Origin: Theocolax elegans | Lineage: Eukaryota > Arthropoda > Insecta > Hymenoptera > Cerocephalidae | Length of the DNA: 64,000 nucleotides | Reading direction: 5' to 3' | Assembly (NCBI GenBank): GCA_026168455.1 | Contig: CM047426.1 | Span: forward strand, 69,107,475 to 69,171,474 | Shown here: positions 20,758-30,938 of the stretch, piece after piece | Layout of the letters: every line of letters begins with the position of its first letter | Numbering within the stretch: the stretch's first letter is position 1 | The notes under the pieces: generated by a model | Database searches by the model: none | Seen by the model: the letters and a program-made list of their open reading frames with translations, nothing else | What the model was told of the DNA's origin: nothing | Made by a program: the position numbers and the translations under genes

Positions 20758-22410
20758 ATGACAGCTTATAGTAGAAAAGTTAATTTATGGTTGAGAGAAA
20801 TATTAAAAGATCCAGAGGCCCTAGAAGCATTCGAGCGAATAGGCAGGAACGACACACACAATTTAATAGTTCTACTTGATTCACTTGGTCTACGAACTAG
20901 AGGAAGGAAAAGAACACTAGTCAGTCGCTTATTCCAAGCCGGACTCAGACAAACGGACGCGACAGTCCCGTGGGATCCAGCAGTTGAGGAACGAGGGCTA
21001 GAAGCCCCAGTAACAACATTAGGATTCGAATCGGATGGTTCAGAGGAACTGCTGGCTTTACAATTAGAAGATGAAAAATGGAAAGAAAGTATCGAAAAAG
21101 AAGCCGAAAAATCAGACACAATAAATAACGAACCATCAACAAGTGGAACATCGAAACACCAAAACTGGGATCGATCGATAATTCCAGTGACGATGCAAGG
21201 AATAATTGCGACCTCTACAACAACTTGCACAACACCAACCATATCAATGGCCTCAACAATCGTGGGAAATGCAACACTCAGAATGATAGCAGTACAGAGA
21301 GGAATGATACAATCCACATCAGCGTCACAACGGATATTATTATCAAGTTCGAGCCAGCGATTGGTGATACCAAATGAAGTCCAACGGCTGATAAACGAAA
21401 GTTTAAGACAAAATAATTGGGAACAACATAACGTACAAAGAATAAGTCCAAATTCCTCTCAACCATGCCTACAGAATATATCACAAGATAGAACTACTGA
21501 TAGACGAGAAGAAGAACATAGAAGTACCCAAACCACACCATATGCAACGTTACACGTAAAAACTCACAGTCTATACCCAGAAATAGAAATAATCACACAA
21601 AATAACGTAGAATCGTCTTCTGTTAACTCGGATAGTGACTTAGAATTGGAAAATAATAGAGAACTCGAATGCAACAGGAGCAATGGAAATAATAATGAAA
21701 ATAGGGAAAACTACGTTACTAACATAGACTATACTGACAGAGAAGATAGAACACAAAAAACGACTACAAGTAATAATAGACTAGTAGAACCGATCCCATC
21801 CGCCGGAAAAAGACTGCACCAATTCCTAGACATATTGGAGGACATGACAAAAGTGAGCCATAAAACTAGCACACCGTCACAACAGGAACGTTCACAACCG
21901 GTGCAGAGGGTAGATAACGCAATCCCCAATAATGCAAATGAAACCGAACAAAGAACGTATACAACACCTGTTCCTCCAAATAGGAAACCAGCACCTTCAG
22001 GTAGAATACTAGAAAAAGAAAACGAAGAAAACGATATATACTTAGGCGAAATCAAAAGCGAGAAGCACAAGAAAGAGAAACAAAAGAAAGGAACCAAAAA
22101 TAAAAAGCATGAAAAAACCAGAGAAAGTAATAGGAAAAAGAAAGATAAAAAGAAAAATGGAAGAAATGACAGTAGCGAAAAATCATCTGACGACAGTAGT
22201 AATAGTGAAAGTGAAGACGATAGTGACAACCGAAGTGATGACGATACAGACAGTACGAGCGACACAGATTCTGACAGGGATTACCGGAAGACCCGTCATA
22301 ATAAATCGAAAAAGTTCAATTTAGCCGAGAATGAAAAAATACAAGATTATTCAAATCATGGAACCTGTCATTTTCAGGAGAAGAAAAAGATAACCCAAAC
22401 GAGTTTTTAA
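20758..22410 (+). CDS. gag: Gypsy-B gag, N-terminal part (SAP-like, disordered)
   Basis: 550-codon ORF. Residues 1-65 resemble a SAP-type nucleic-acid-binding fold (LLDSLGLRTRGRKRTLVSRL). The middle is Ser/Thr/Asn-rich and probably disordered; residues 410-530 are a Lys/Glu tract followed by a Ser/Asp-rich acidic tract. The capsid domain follows directly but in the -1 frame, which opens at 22,335. A run of six A at 22,334-22,339 sits at the junction. I read this and the next ORF as one long Gag (about 1,000 residues) split by a single-base slip. The start is the first ATG after the leader. Confidence 0.8.
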   Translation: MTAYSRKVNLWLREILKDPEALEAFERIGRNDTHNLIVLLDSLGLRTRGRKRTLVSRLFQAGLRQTDATVPWDPAVEERGLEAPVTTLGFESDGSEELLALQLEDEKWKESIEKEAEKSDTINNEPSTSGTSKHQNWDRSIIPVTMQGIIATSTTTCTTPTISMASTIVGNATLRMIAVQRGMIQSTSASQRILLSSSSQRLVIPNEVQRLINESLRQNNWEQHNVQRISPNSSQPCLQNISQDRTTDRREEEHRSTQTTPYATLHVKTHSLYPEIEIITQNNVESSSVNSDSDLELENNRELECNRSNGNNNENRENYVTNIDYTDREDRTQKTTTSNNRLVEPIPSAGKRLHQFLDILEDMTKVSHKTSTPSQQERSQPVQRVDNAIPNNANETEQRTYTTPVPPNRKPAPSGRILEKENEENDIYLGEIKSEKHKKEKQKKGTKNKKHEKTRESNRKKKDKKKNGRNDSSEKSSDDSSNSESEDDSDNRSDDDTDSTSDTDSDRDYRKTRHNKSKKFNLAENEKIQDYSNHGTCHFQEKKKITQTSF

Positions 22411-23789
22411 CTAGGTTATCCAATTTTAGAAAGAATGTATTAATGTCAGATCGCAAATTCTTTAGAGGCCTCCCAAGCATTTTCACCAAACGCGCTAGTA
22501 GATGGTACGGTAATATACAGGATGAACTGAAGCATAAAAAATGGGAAGACTTTTTAAAAGCATTTAAAGCCCAATTCACAAAGAAAATATCCGAAAGCGA
22601 CGTATGGGATGAAGCATGGAAGCCAACCCAAGGAAAGAACGAGAGCATCACAAATTACGTTGGATGCATAAAACATATATTCTCCTACTTGAAAACGGCA
22701 CCTTCGATGAAATGGCAAATTGACGTGGCCTGGCGGAATCTACGTCCTGAATATCGTCGCTACATGTCTGAGAAAAAAATTAAAACGTATACAGACCTGG
22801 AGAAGTATATGAGAAGATACGAGGATTTGTTAGAACTAGATAAAAGGTTCAAACCACCTCCAACTCCCGAAAACTCGAAGATCCCGGAAGCGGTCGCCCC
22901 GGAATACGTCAAATTAAATAAAGTGTCGTCACTGGAGGAAAATTATACCGGAGTAAATTACGAAACGTGTCCCATTCGAAAGGAGTCTTCGTCGAAACAA
23001 AAAGGCAGTAAAAAGGAGATAAAAAGAGAGGACAAAAGGAAGATCGAATCATCACTACATGAAACCATCGAACTACCAGTTGGACAACAAAACCCGACAG
23101 TAGCATCAGTTGTAACACCCCCACAAGCCACAAATTTTGTACAGACTCCAAACGCTGGACAACCACCTCAAAACTGGACGAGGTGGTCCAATAATGGGAC
23201 ACGACAAAATTTCGTGAATGGCAGTAATTACAATAATGGAAGTAATCCAAAAATCGGCAATTATAATAATATAGGTAATCCTAATGGAGGTATTAATTTT
23301 ACAAATAGTAGAAATCCTAGGTATAATAATAGTGGAACGAACGCATATAGAAATAACGATAATCAGAGTAGGAATTATAACCAAAGTGGAACATGGAGAA
23401 ATACCAATCAAGCAGCCACGCCACAGAACTTGGAGGCGAGACCAAGAATAATGACTCAGGCAACACAAGGAAACAATACGCTTCAAGACACTTTCGTCGG
23501 CGCTTGCTTCCACTACAATCAAGTGGGTCATCGTGCATCGGAATGTCCATCAACCGTATGTTTCGTGTGCAAACAATCTGGACACAGAGCTAACATGTGT
23601 CCGAACCGTATGAGTCAACAAATCTTTGCATGCCAGGTTTGTGGACAGGCGGGGTATACCTTTTCTAACTGTCCAAATTGCGCCCAATTAAGAAACAATT
23701 GGGGAAACGCCAATGCTGGGGTACAACAGGGACCGATCACCTCACAGCAGCTTCCCCAAGGGTCCCAACAATTCGGCAACAGGCAGTAA
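22335..23789 (+). CDS. gag: Gypsy-B gag, capsid and nucleocapsid part
   Basis: Frame open from 22,335, first ATG 22,443. It begins with the conserved capsid start (WNLSFSGE, then FLTRLSNF) and continues through a Retrotrans_gag-type helical domain to about 22,850. A Gln/Asn/Gly-rich linker follows, then three Cys-rich knuckles near 23,500-23,690: CFHYNQVGHRASEC (second Cys is Tyr), CFVCKQSGHRANMC and CQVCGQAGYTFSNC (His is Tyr). Role: particle assembly and RNA packaging. It overlaps the protease frame by about 100 nt through the GGGAAAC shift site at 23,702. Confidence 0.9.
   Translation, partial: KNTRLFKSWNLSFSGEEKDNPNEFLTRLSNFRKNVLMSDRKFFRGLPSIFTKRASRWYGNIQDELKHKKWEDFLKAFKAQFTKKISESDVWDEAWKPTQGKNESITNYVGCIKHIFSYLKTAPSMKWQIDVAWRNLRPEYRRYMSEKKIKTYTDLEKYMRRYEDLLELDKRFKPPPTPENSKIPEAVAPEYVKLNKVSSLEENYTGVNYETCPIRKESSSKQKGSKKEIKREDKRKIESSLHETIELPVGQQNPTVASVVTPPQATNFVQTPNAGQPPQNWTRWSNNGTRQNFVNGSNYNNGSNPKIGNYNNIGNPNGGINFTNSRNPRYNNSGTNAYRNNDNQSRNYNQSGTWRNTNQAATPQNLEARPRIMTQATQGNNTLQDTFVGACFHYNQVGHRASECPSTVCFVCKQSGHRANMCPNRMSQQIFACQVCGQAGYTFSNCPNCAQLRNNWGNANAGVQQGPITSQQLPQGSQQFGNRQ
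23702..23708 (+). promoter_or_regulatory. -1 frameshift heptamer GGGAAAC, Gypsy-B
   Basis: Reads G GGA AAC in the gag frame; the protease frame is the -1 frame and is open here, and gag stops 82 nt further on. About 8 nt downstream a TGGGG run can pair with CCCCA near 23,755, a possible stimulatory stem. Confidence 0.8.
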
Positions 23790-25990
23790 ACGAAGAGAAG
23801 GAACAACACGAAAAATCATTTTTTGAAGAATTACAAGGAAAATTAAATCAAAAACCACAGAAAAAAGAGAAAATTAACTGGACAGACAGGATGAACGAAG
23901 TATTAAGAAAAACAATGGAAGAACAAATGAAACTACCAGAAGCATCAAAAGAAGCTAGTACGGAAATAATTACAAATTCGATGTCAGAATTGAAAAAGGG
24001 AAACGTTGCCGGGTGTAATAATAATATCACCCTGAAATCGTTTACCCCAGATAAAGAAGTAATAGAAATTTTTGAGGAAGAACAAAAAGCCGATTCCAGT
24101 ACCAAACCAATACTACTCTCAGCAATGGAGGATCTACACGAACAGATATATAGTAACGAGGATACCCAAAAACCTTATACTATAGATAAGGCCGGTATAT
24201 TACAAAAGAATACTGCAGACTCTATAGATATATTGACAAAACGGGATACCTCAAAACAATCTGTCATTAAATCCCAAAACGCTAAGAGAGAGATTGAGTT
24301 AGACTGGACGGAATGGCGAAAAATCGAAGACGAGAGTAGAGTTACAGATAAAAATAATGGTAGTAAAAATATTAGAGGTAATGATGATAAAAATAGTGGA
24401 AATAGTACGGATGAAAATAGTAGAAATAAAAATACAGAAGTAATAGACGAAAAGGATAAAAGCAGTGGTAGTAAAATAAGTAAGAACGAAAACATGGTAG
24501 ATGTTGACCTTAATAAAAATAAGGAAAATATAGTAAAAGAAGAAATTGAAGTAATGGAAAAAGAAAAAAATGTAGCGGAAGCCAGTCTGGAAAATAGAGG
24601 TTTCGTTCGATTAAACGTTGCAGGACATACGTTTAGAGGATTACTTGACTCAGGAGCCATGATTTCAGTAGCAGGACCGAAAGTAATCGAAAAATTCAAG
24701 GATAAGCTGTTACCTTCAAATTCCTACGTCAAAAATGCCCATGGTGGAATAAATAAATCTTTAGGAACATTGAAGTTAAATTTAGAAGTAGACGGACACG
24801 TTGATACGTTAGAACTCAAAGCCCAGCAAATATTCGAACACGATATCGTGCTGGGGAAAGACTTCTACGTAAAGTGGGATGTGGACGAAAGACACAAACA
24901 TGGTCTGTGGCGCGTACATGAAGGTCCCTGGCAAAAAACGTATAGAGGTGAAGATACAGCAGAAGATCCAGTAATTTTTGCAGAATGTAATGGCATATCT
25001 AAAGTCACAAATCCTCAGCGACATATAGTAGATCAATTGGTATCGGAGGTATTCCCGACAATCTCTTCTGGTTGGGCCGACCGGTTGGCCGACTTGTTCC
25101 GGGAGGACATGTCCGCCGGGGTCGTCCCTCCTGGAGAGGGGGGCGAAGAGCCGGAAACGGCTCTCAACGGCGAGGACGACGATGTGGTGATGGAGGACGG
25201 GACGGCGAGGCTACCACGGAGCAACCCAACGGTCCTCCAACCAAGCCCGATCCCAATGTATACTCCCCTACCTCCGGAAAACCCACCCATGAGCCGTGCA
25301 ACCCGTCGTCGTGCCTGGAAGTACAACCCGCGAAGACACCTCACGATGGAGGACTATTTTGGAGGATTGAGCCCTCCACGCTCCTTATCGCCTTCGGACC
25401 CTCCTGCCGATCCGTTCTACGTGGAACAAAGGAGACGACAGGAAGCGGAGGATGAACGAATCCGTCGTGAGGAGCAGCGGAAGAAGGAAAAAGATCGCGC
25501 CCGCTTAGAAAAGGAGAAGGAAGAAAGAGAGAAGGAAAGGAAAGAGAAAGAGGAAAGAGAGAAGCGTAGAAAAGAAACAGAAGAAGAAGAAAGAAAGAAA
25601 ATAATGAAGGAGATGGAAGAAAAAGAGAGACGTAGGAGGGAAAAAGTCGAAGAAGAAAACAGATTGAAGAAGGCAGAAGAAGAACGTAGGAGGGTGAGAA
25701 TTGTAGAAGAAGGACGAAGACGAAGATTGGAGGAAGAAAAGCGGGCTCGAGAAAATCAGGAGAGAGAAGAAAAGTATAGAAGAGGAAAGAAAAGGCTCTT
25801 AGAAGAGAAGGAAAAGGAAGAAAGGAGGGTAGTAGAAATGAAGAGGAAAGAAGAAGAAAGGAAGTTGATGGAAGAAAAGAGGCGGGAGAAAGAAAAGGAA
25901 GAGTATAGATTGGCAGCAATAAGGAAGAGAGAAGAAGAAGAGCGGAAACAGAGGATGATAGAGGAAAAGAGATTGGAAGAGGAGAAGTAG
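23705..25990 (+). CDS. Gypsy-B protease fused to acidic and coiled-coil segment
   Basis: Continues Gag in the -1 frame. A Lys/Glu/Asn-rich linker leads to an aspartic protease at about 24,590-24,900 (GLLDSGAMISVAGP, IVLGKDF), homologous to Gypsy-A but with the normal DSG. At about 25,056, just after the PR-RT linker (LVSEVFP), homology to Gypsy-A stops and GC content rises sharply. What follows is an acidic region, a Pro/Arg-rich region (RRAWKYNPRRH) and about 190 residues of Glu/Lys/Arg heptad-like coiled coil. The frame ends at TAG 25,988-25,990 but continues beyond it. RT, RNase H and integrase are absent. Catalytically only the protease can be expected to work. Confidence 0.85.
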   Translation, partial: KRQCWGTTGTDHLTAASPRVPTIRQQAVNEEKEQHEKSFFEELQGKLNQKPQKKEKINWTDRMNEVLRKTMEEQMKLPEASKEASTEIITNSMSELKKGNVAGCNNNITLKSFTPDKEVIEIFEEEQKADSSTKPILLSAMEDLHEQIYSNEDTQKPYTIDKAGILQKNTADSIDILTKRDTSKQSVIKSQNAKREIELDWTEWRKIEDESRVTDKNNGSKNIRGNDDKNSGNSTDENSRNKNTEVIDEKDKSSGSKISKNENMVDVDLNKNKENIVKEEIEVMEKEKNVAEASLENRGFVRLNVAGHTFRGLLDSGAMISVAGPKVIEKFKDKLLPSNSYVKNAHGGINKSLGTLKLNLEVDGHVDTLELKAQQIFEHDIVLGKDFYVKWDVDERHKHGLWRVHEGPWQKTYRGEDTAEDPVIFAECNGISKVTNPQRHIVDQLVSEVFPTISSGWADRLADLFREDMSAGVVPPGEGGEEPETALNGEDDDVVMEDGTARLPRSNPTVLQPSPIPMYTPLPPENPPMSRATRRRAWKYNPRRHLTMEDYFGGLSPPRSLSPSDPPADPFYVEQRRRQEAEDERIRREEQRKKEKDRARLEKEKEEREKERKEKEEREKRRKETEEEERKKIMKEMEEKERRRREKVEEENRLKKAEEERRRVRIVEEGRRRRLEEEKRARENQEREEKYRRGKKRLLEEKEKEERRVVEMKRKEEERKLMEEKRREKEKEEYRLAAIRKREEEERKQRMIEEKRLEEEK

Positions 25991-26698
25991 AAGAAAGAGG
26001 AAGAAGCCCGCTGGGCGAGAGAAATTGAGGAGGAAGGAGAACGGATCCGCCTATCTCGCCCCAGCACAAGCAGCGAGGGATCCCGGAAGTCGCCACCTCG
26101 ACCTCCATCACCCACACGAGGGGAGCATAGGCCGAGGAAGGCTTCCAGGTGGGATTCGGGCCCGAAGATTAACCTCCTGAAATCCATCCCCACCCCTTCA
26201 CCATTGACAGGGGTGAGGTTCGGAGGGCTGGAACCGGTGCCCATCGACCCAAAGGTTGACCCTCCGGTGAAGTCGTGCTTCATATGCTGGGAAAAAGGGC
26301 ACTTCCACCCATCCTGCCCCAAACCCAAGAAGCATATGATTTGCTACAACTGCGGCCGGAGGGACGTAACGATGCGCACTTGCCCGAGGTGTAGTAAGGC
26401 TCACCTCGAATACCTAAGAAGGTTGAACTCGGGACCGTGCGCATCATCGAAGGCGCCCGCCAAGCCGGAACCAGCCCAACCCACACCACCGGAACCTCTT
26501 CGGAGACCCCGAGTCACCCCCTCGTTGACGGTCCCACTAAGGCGTCCGTCAATTGCCGCCCCTGCGGCACCACCGGAAGCGACGCCTAAGCCGGCGATGA
26601 CTCCGGAAGAGACCCTGAGGCTACTGGAGACCCTCCGCAACATCCCATCCGGGAGTAGGGAGGCGGTTTTCCAGGTACTATTCCCGGGAGGGAAGTAA
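25991..26698 (+). pseudogene. Continuation of Gypsy-B fusion after TAG: second zinc-knuckle region
   Basis: Same frame as the protease fusion, separated only by one TAG that sits in a run of AAG codons (a one-base change from Lys). It encodes the end of the coiled coil, a Ser/Pro/Arg-rich linker, then Cys motifs at about 26,274-26,390: CFICWEKGHFHPSC (canonical CCHC), CYNCGRRDVTMRTC (His replaced by Val) and CPRC. It ends in a Pro/Ala-rich tail at TAA 26,696-26,698. It looks like the nucleocapsid end of a different retroelement Gag. Whether the TAG is decay, sequencing error or readthrough cannot be told here. Confidence 0.7.
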
Positions 26699-27486
26699 AG
26701 GGGGCCACGGAGACGAAGAGGCGAAACCTCGCGTTGAGAAAAATTAATCGATGTGGGGAAAATTAAGGACGAAGGAAGGATTCGGAGGTCGCAGTAACGC
26801 AGCAGACACGAGAGAATTTAGTAGAAGAAAGATGCATCTATGGAAGAAAGACGATAGTAGGAACCTGTAAAAAAAAAAAGAAAGAAAAAAAAGGAGAGAG
26901 AGAAAATTAAATAATTAGTAGAAAACCTTATTTTCAGGCAATAGATTAGTAGAAAACCTTATTTTCAGGTAATAGATGATGATCAGAATGGTAGTATATA
27001 TATATAGTAGAAAAGGATGTCGATAAGCAGTCAAACGAGATGGTAGTAATAGTCGAAGTATATATAGTACAAAAGGATATCGAAAAGCAGTCAAACGTGA
27101 TGGTAGTAATGATGGAAGTATAGATGGTAGAAACGGATATTGATTCAGAATCAAACCAGATTGGAAGGAAATCTTTTTCTTTTGAAGGAAGATCAGAAAT
27201 GAAGACAACTGAAAAGAATAATTGGTAGTAAGTATTGGAAGGTAAACCAAGAGTATATTATTTTTTTTCTTTAATCATTTAATTAAATTTTATTTTTTAT
27301 GTTTACAAAAATTTATTATGATGATATATTTTCTTTCTTATGGGCAGACATATGAATTATAATCTGTTGGAATATTGAATGTGAGAATATTATGGTTATG
27401 GGTTATGCGTGTTCGGTGACGAGTATCGCTTTGGCTAAGCGTTAGTAAGTGCAGTCCACTCTCCTTTCAGGAGTGTGTCCCGACTT
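26699..27486 (+). other. Gypsy-B 3' untranslated region with short repeats
   Basis: A/G-rich, non-coding. A 26-bp unit with TAGTAGAAAACC is repeated at about 26,915 and 26,947. A repeat of roughly 60 bp occurs three times at 26,990-27,161. Confidence 0.6.
26990..27161 (+). repeat. Three degenerate ~60-bp tandem units
   Basis: Units start GGTAGTA at 26,990, 27,042 and 27,102 and share a GGAT.TCG..AAGCAGTCAAAC-type core. Confidence 0.75.
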
Positions 27487-27497
27487 AGGAGGGGGGT
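27487..27497 (+). promoter_or_regulatory. Gypsy-B polypurine tract
   Basis: AGGAGGGGGGT just before the 3' LTR start, similar to the Gypsy-A tract. Confidence 0.75.
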
Positions 27498-27499
27498 AT

Positions 27500-29547
27500 T
27501 GTGAGGTAAACCTCACACCGGTATTAATTTATAATTTGTTAATGGGGGGAAGTCTTGCCGAAGGGACATACCTGAAACAAGAAAAAAGAGTTATTAGTGT
27601 ATGTAGTTAGTTATAAGGTTAGCGTAGAGGAAATAGATATAAGTGAAATAAGATTTTAATACAGTATCATACCTTTGAGACGACGAGTCCTGGTTGATCC
27701 AACGATGCTATCCCTGTGAGTCCTGTCCTTGGAAGCGATGAGTCCTGGGTACTGCCCATGGTGATTCCATTTCCCCTTGAGGCGATGAGTCCTGGGTGAA
27801 CCTTTTGGTCCTGGGTCCGCTTCTTGGTAGTGCTGGTTACCTAAAAGGTTGATAATAAATAAAACAAGAATATATATAAGGTTAGGATAGGAGGATTTAT
27901 AGAGGGATAAAGTTTAGCTGTAATAAGGAAGTTATGTATGTGTATAGGATATTATATATAGGATATGGGAATAGAGGTTAGGAAGGAAGTAAACACCGGC
28001 TACGAATCGTGGCCCGAGCCATTCTCGTCACCGATATTTAAGTACGTAAAGGAAAGGAATTAATAGGGTTTTTATTGATTTGTCGAGGAAATCGGGGGAA
28101 TTGGAAAAAGGAAGGAGTTTAATAATGAAGAAGGAACGATGCAACCATACCGCCACCGACGTCTAACCATGTTCCCACGTAGATCCAAGACCATCCCCCG
28201 ACGACCTGGTGATGGAGAACGAAGACAGCCACGAAGACGATGACCCAGGAACTGGCGCACTTCTCACACACACAAAGAAAAACCCGGTCGCCGTCGTGTA
28301 AACAAACGACGCCCGACTCGCGTGCAACGGACTCGGCCGTCTGCTCGTGTACTATGGTCAGCGCGGCAGAGAGGGGGGCGGCGCTCGCTGCTCTCGCACA
28401 TGCATGCCGCGGCACATGGCGGCGCACCGAAGAGGGGAACGACGAAATGAGCGGGAAGTAGCCATCTACAGCGTGTGTGTACGAGAAAGAAAGAAGACAC
28501 ACCTGTTGCATTGGTGGAGGCGCAAGTCAGTTCCTCAACGGAATACGGGTTATTTCGTTGTTCCGTCACTGAGGAAAAGAAGATTGGTACGGGAATAGAT
28601 GGCGCGGACGGCGGTAATAGTTAATCATCTAATTAACCAGGAGGATATTATTGGTTGAAAAACAAGGAAGAAGAAGACAATCAGCGCCGCGCTTTAACGA
28701 ACTACGAGGACGAGCGGGATGCTACGAGTCCCGATCGTCATTCGTAGCCGGATAGTCTCCCCGAGCACACCGAACAATTTTCTATAGATCAAGTAGTATT
28801 TTTTTTCGTAGAAGTCCAGATAATAGTAGTAGTAGTGATAGTAGTCAAGCCGTTTTTATTTTTGAAGAAGATCGGTATCTCGTTGCGGTAAGTGGGCTGC
28901 ACGGCCACCCATTAATTTAGTAAATCGAGTGTATCGCCGGGGATTTCTTACGCGCCGCGTGTAGACCTCCTGCGAGTCCGTGCCGCCATATTGACACGTG
29001 CCGCGAATTATATTCTCATCGTTTAAAGATTGAGAATTGTTATATCATTTTATACCGGAATTTGTAAGTTGGTAAAGTCGGATTAATTAATTAGTTGTAC
29101 GACATTATCGGTGATCGGAAGATCGGGTCAGCTTTGCGGGAATTTACTTCATAAAATTTATTGCATTTATTAAAATTGTAACGGTGATCACCCGTAGTGA
29201 TCTAAGGTGGAAACAGTAACTTTTAGGCAATAAACTTATCCTCGAATTTAACATACTTGAATCGTTGAGTTTTTTTGATTTATTAAACCTGTACCTCAGT
29301 AAATCACCGTCATACGTATAGAAGGAGATAAAATTCGTCGTTGGTTTCGCCACCTCCGTATTGGCGTTGGAGCCACGTCCTGAGGAGTCGGACCGGGAAG
29401 CTATTTGTTATTGGTAAGACCTGGCGCCCAATAAATTATAAATACGGTCCTTACCGGATTAATAAACTTATATACATATATATATCTTTAATAAAGTGGA
29501 ATCGAGTAGCGTGGTTTACGGGCCACGAAAGTGAGGACCACGTTACA
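27500..29547 (+). repeat. Gypsy-B 3' LTR (2,048 bp)
   Basis: Starts with the near-palindrome TGTGAGGTAAACCTCACA and ends ...CGTTACA. Bounded by the purine tract and by CATG, matching the CATG before the 5' LTR. The last 451 bp are absent from the 5' LTR. They contain AATAAA-type signals and, at 29,424, TGGCGCCCAA, which resembles a tRNA-Lys primer site, so the exact 3' edge is less certain than the 5' edge. Confidence 0.75.
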
Positions 29548-29551
29548 CATG
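29548..29551. repeat. Gypsy-B target-site duplication, right
   Basis: CATG, matching 18,722-18,725. Confidence 0.6.
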
Positions 29552-30183
29552 TATAAACTATATGGTAAGACATTTATGTTTATCAAAAAGGCTATAATAT
29601 ATAAGTTATTTTGATGATTCAAGGTTACTTATTCGATAAATTAACAATATTTTGAAAAAACGTAGATTATTCAAAAAATAAAAATAATACATCTTGATAT
29701 AAAACGATAAAACGCACTTTTGGATTGTTATCTTTAAAAAAATATTTCTAATCAGAAAGTGTTTAATGGGAAAAAGATTTGTAATTTTGGGACGAATATT
29801 TTGCCCATTTTTACTTTTTATATCAAAATAATACATTTTAATTTATAACGAAAAAACGTGATTTTTTGTAAATGTTTAATGAATTTAATTGTTTTCATGT
29901 ACGTATCTTTATAAATATTGCTCGAATCAGAAAGTGTTACATATGAAAAAGTTTTATAATTTGAAGACGAACATTTTGGCTATATTTAGTATGTTAATTT
30001 TACGAAAAAGTAAGACTAGTATTTTTGGAGATAGTGTACATAAACCAATTTTACGAAATTGTAAAACGCACCATATCTTCAACAATTTAGGAGCGTTACA
30101 GCTGAAAATAAAACCACAGACTTCTATAATTATAACAAATATACTTTATAAATTGCAGCTTAATTGATTAAAAATTACCAGAT
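29552..30183. repeat. AT-rich DNA with an imperfect ~170-bp direct repeat
   Basis: The segments around 29,670-29,825 and 29,835-29,985 share ordered motifs (AAACGCAC/AACGTGAT, AATCAGAAAGTGTT, GACGAA.ATTTTG) and look like two old tandem units. No gene. Confidence 0.4.
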
Positions 30184-30644
30184 CCTACTACCACACAACG
30201 TTGTGGCAATGGTGTGGCAACGTTATTTTAGCAACATTCCAACATTGTTATGAAAGTCGCTGCAACGTGGGAGATGGCCACTAATATTTTTCAGTCTACT
30301 AATTCGTACAACGACTCTTACGTATACAGAGCACGCTCCGCTTGTAAATACGTTGCGTACATACAAATGGCTCGCTGCGCTCGCGACCGCGGACGTACTA
30401 ACCATCCACGAAATATTCCACCTCGAGCAGTAATGACGCGAGACTTACCCAAGGTACATAGATAACTATTATAAGTTGCTACGATGGATGGAAACCAATG
30501 TTGAAACAACGTCTAAGCAACGTTGAAAAACAAACCACAAAATATGCTTTGTCTAAAAGTTAAACAAATGTCCTAGAATAGTTTAATAATATTTATCTAA
30601 ACGTAGAAAAATTTATGAAATATTAAGAAAAAATAAAAAAAATT

Positions 30645-30713
30645 TCTCCTTCGGGGATTAGTACCTCCGATCTTTAACTCCGGAGGCTTGCCTCTCCCAA
30701 CTGAGCTATTTTA
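30645..30713 (-). other. tRNA-like unit, left arm of W1
   Basis: Minus strand reads ATAGCTCAGTTGGGAGAG (A-box-like D arm) ... GGAGGTACTAATCCCC (B-box-like T arm). A T-rich stretch follows outward, as for a Pol III terminator. The anticodon arm does not fold canonically, so a functional tRNA is unlikely. Confidence 0.6.
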
Positions 30714-30789
30714 TTGTTTCTGTCATTGTGGTTAATTGAGGCTATAACGAACAGCTAGAATATGCTTTAAAGTTTATAGCCTGAATTAA

Positions 30790-30938
30790 CCCTTAAAGAG
30801 CCGGTATTTGAGATTTTTGAAAAGCCTGATTTCTCCATAGAAAAGGGGGTTTGGGTCCCCAAGTTACGACCAAACTAAGGTCAAATATCGGCAAGTTGGA
30901 GCATGACGCCATATGGCATCATACCGGCCCTCTAAGGG
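30790..30938. mobile_element. 149-bp piggyBac-like MITE nested in W1
   Basis: Inverted termini CCCTTAAAGAGCCGGTAT / ATACCGGCCCTCTAAGGG, flanked on both sides by TTAA (30,786-30,789 and 30,939-30,942). The opposite arm of W1 shows the uninterrupted site. TTAA duplication and CCCT-type ends are the known piggyBac signature. Confidence 0.75.

Noticed and set aside
25341..26328. Long minus-strand Leu/Ser/Phe-rich ORFs (up to 258 codons)
   Set aside because: Antisense of the Glu/Lys coiled-coil region, which mechanically gives Leu/Ser/Phe runs.
29424..29433. TGGCGCCCAA as a true primer-binding site marking the Gypsy-B LTR end
   Set aside because: Only 10 nt match, no matching site beside the 5' LTR, and the CATG duplication fits an end at 29,547. 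Kept as a caveat.
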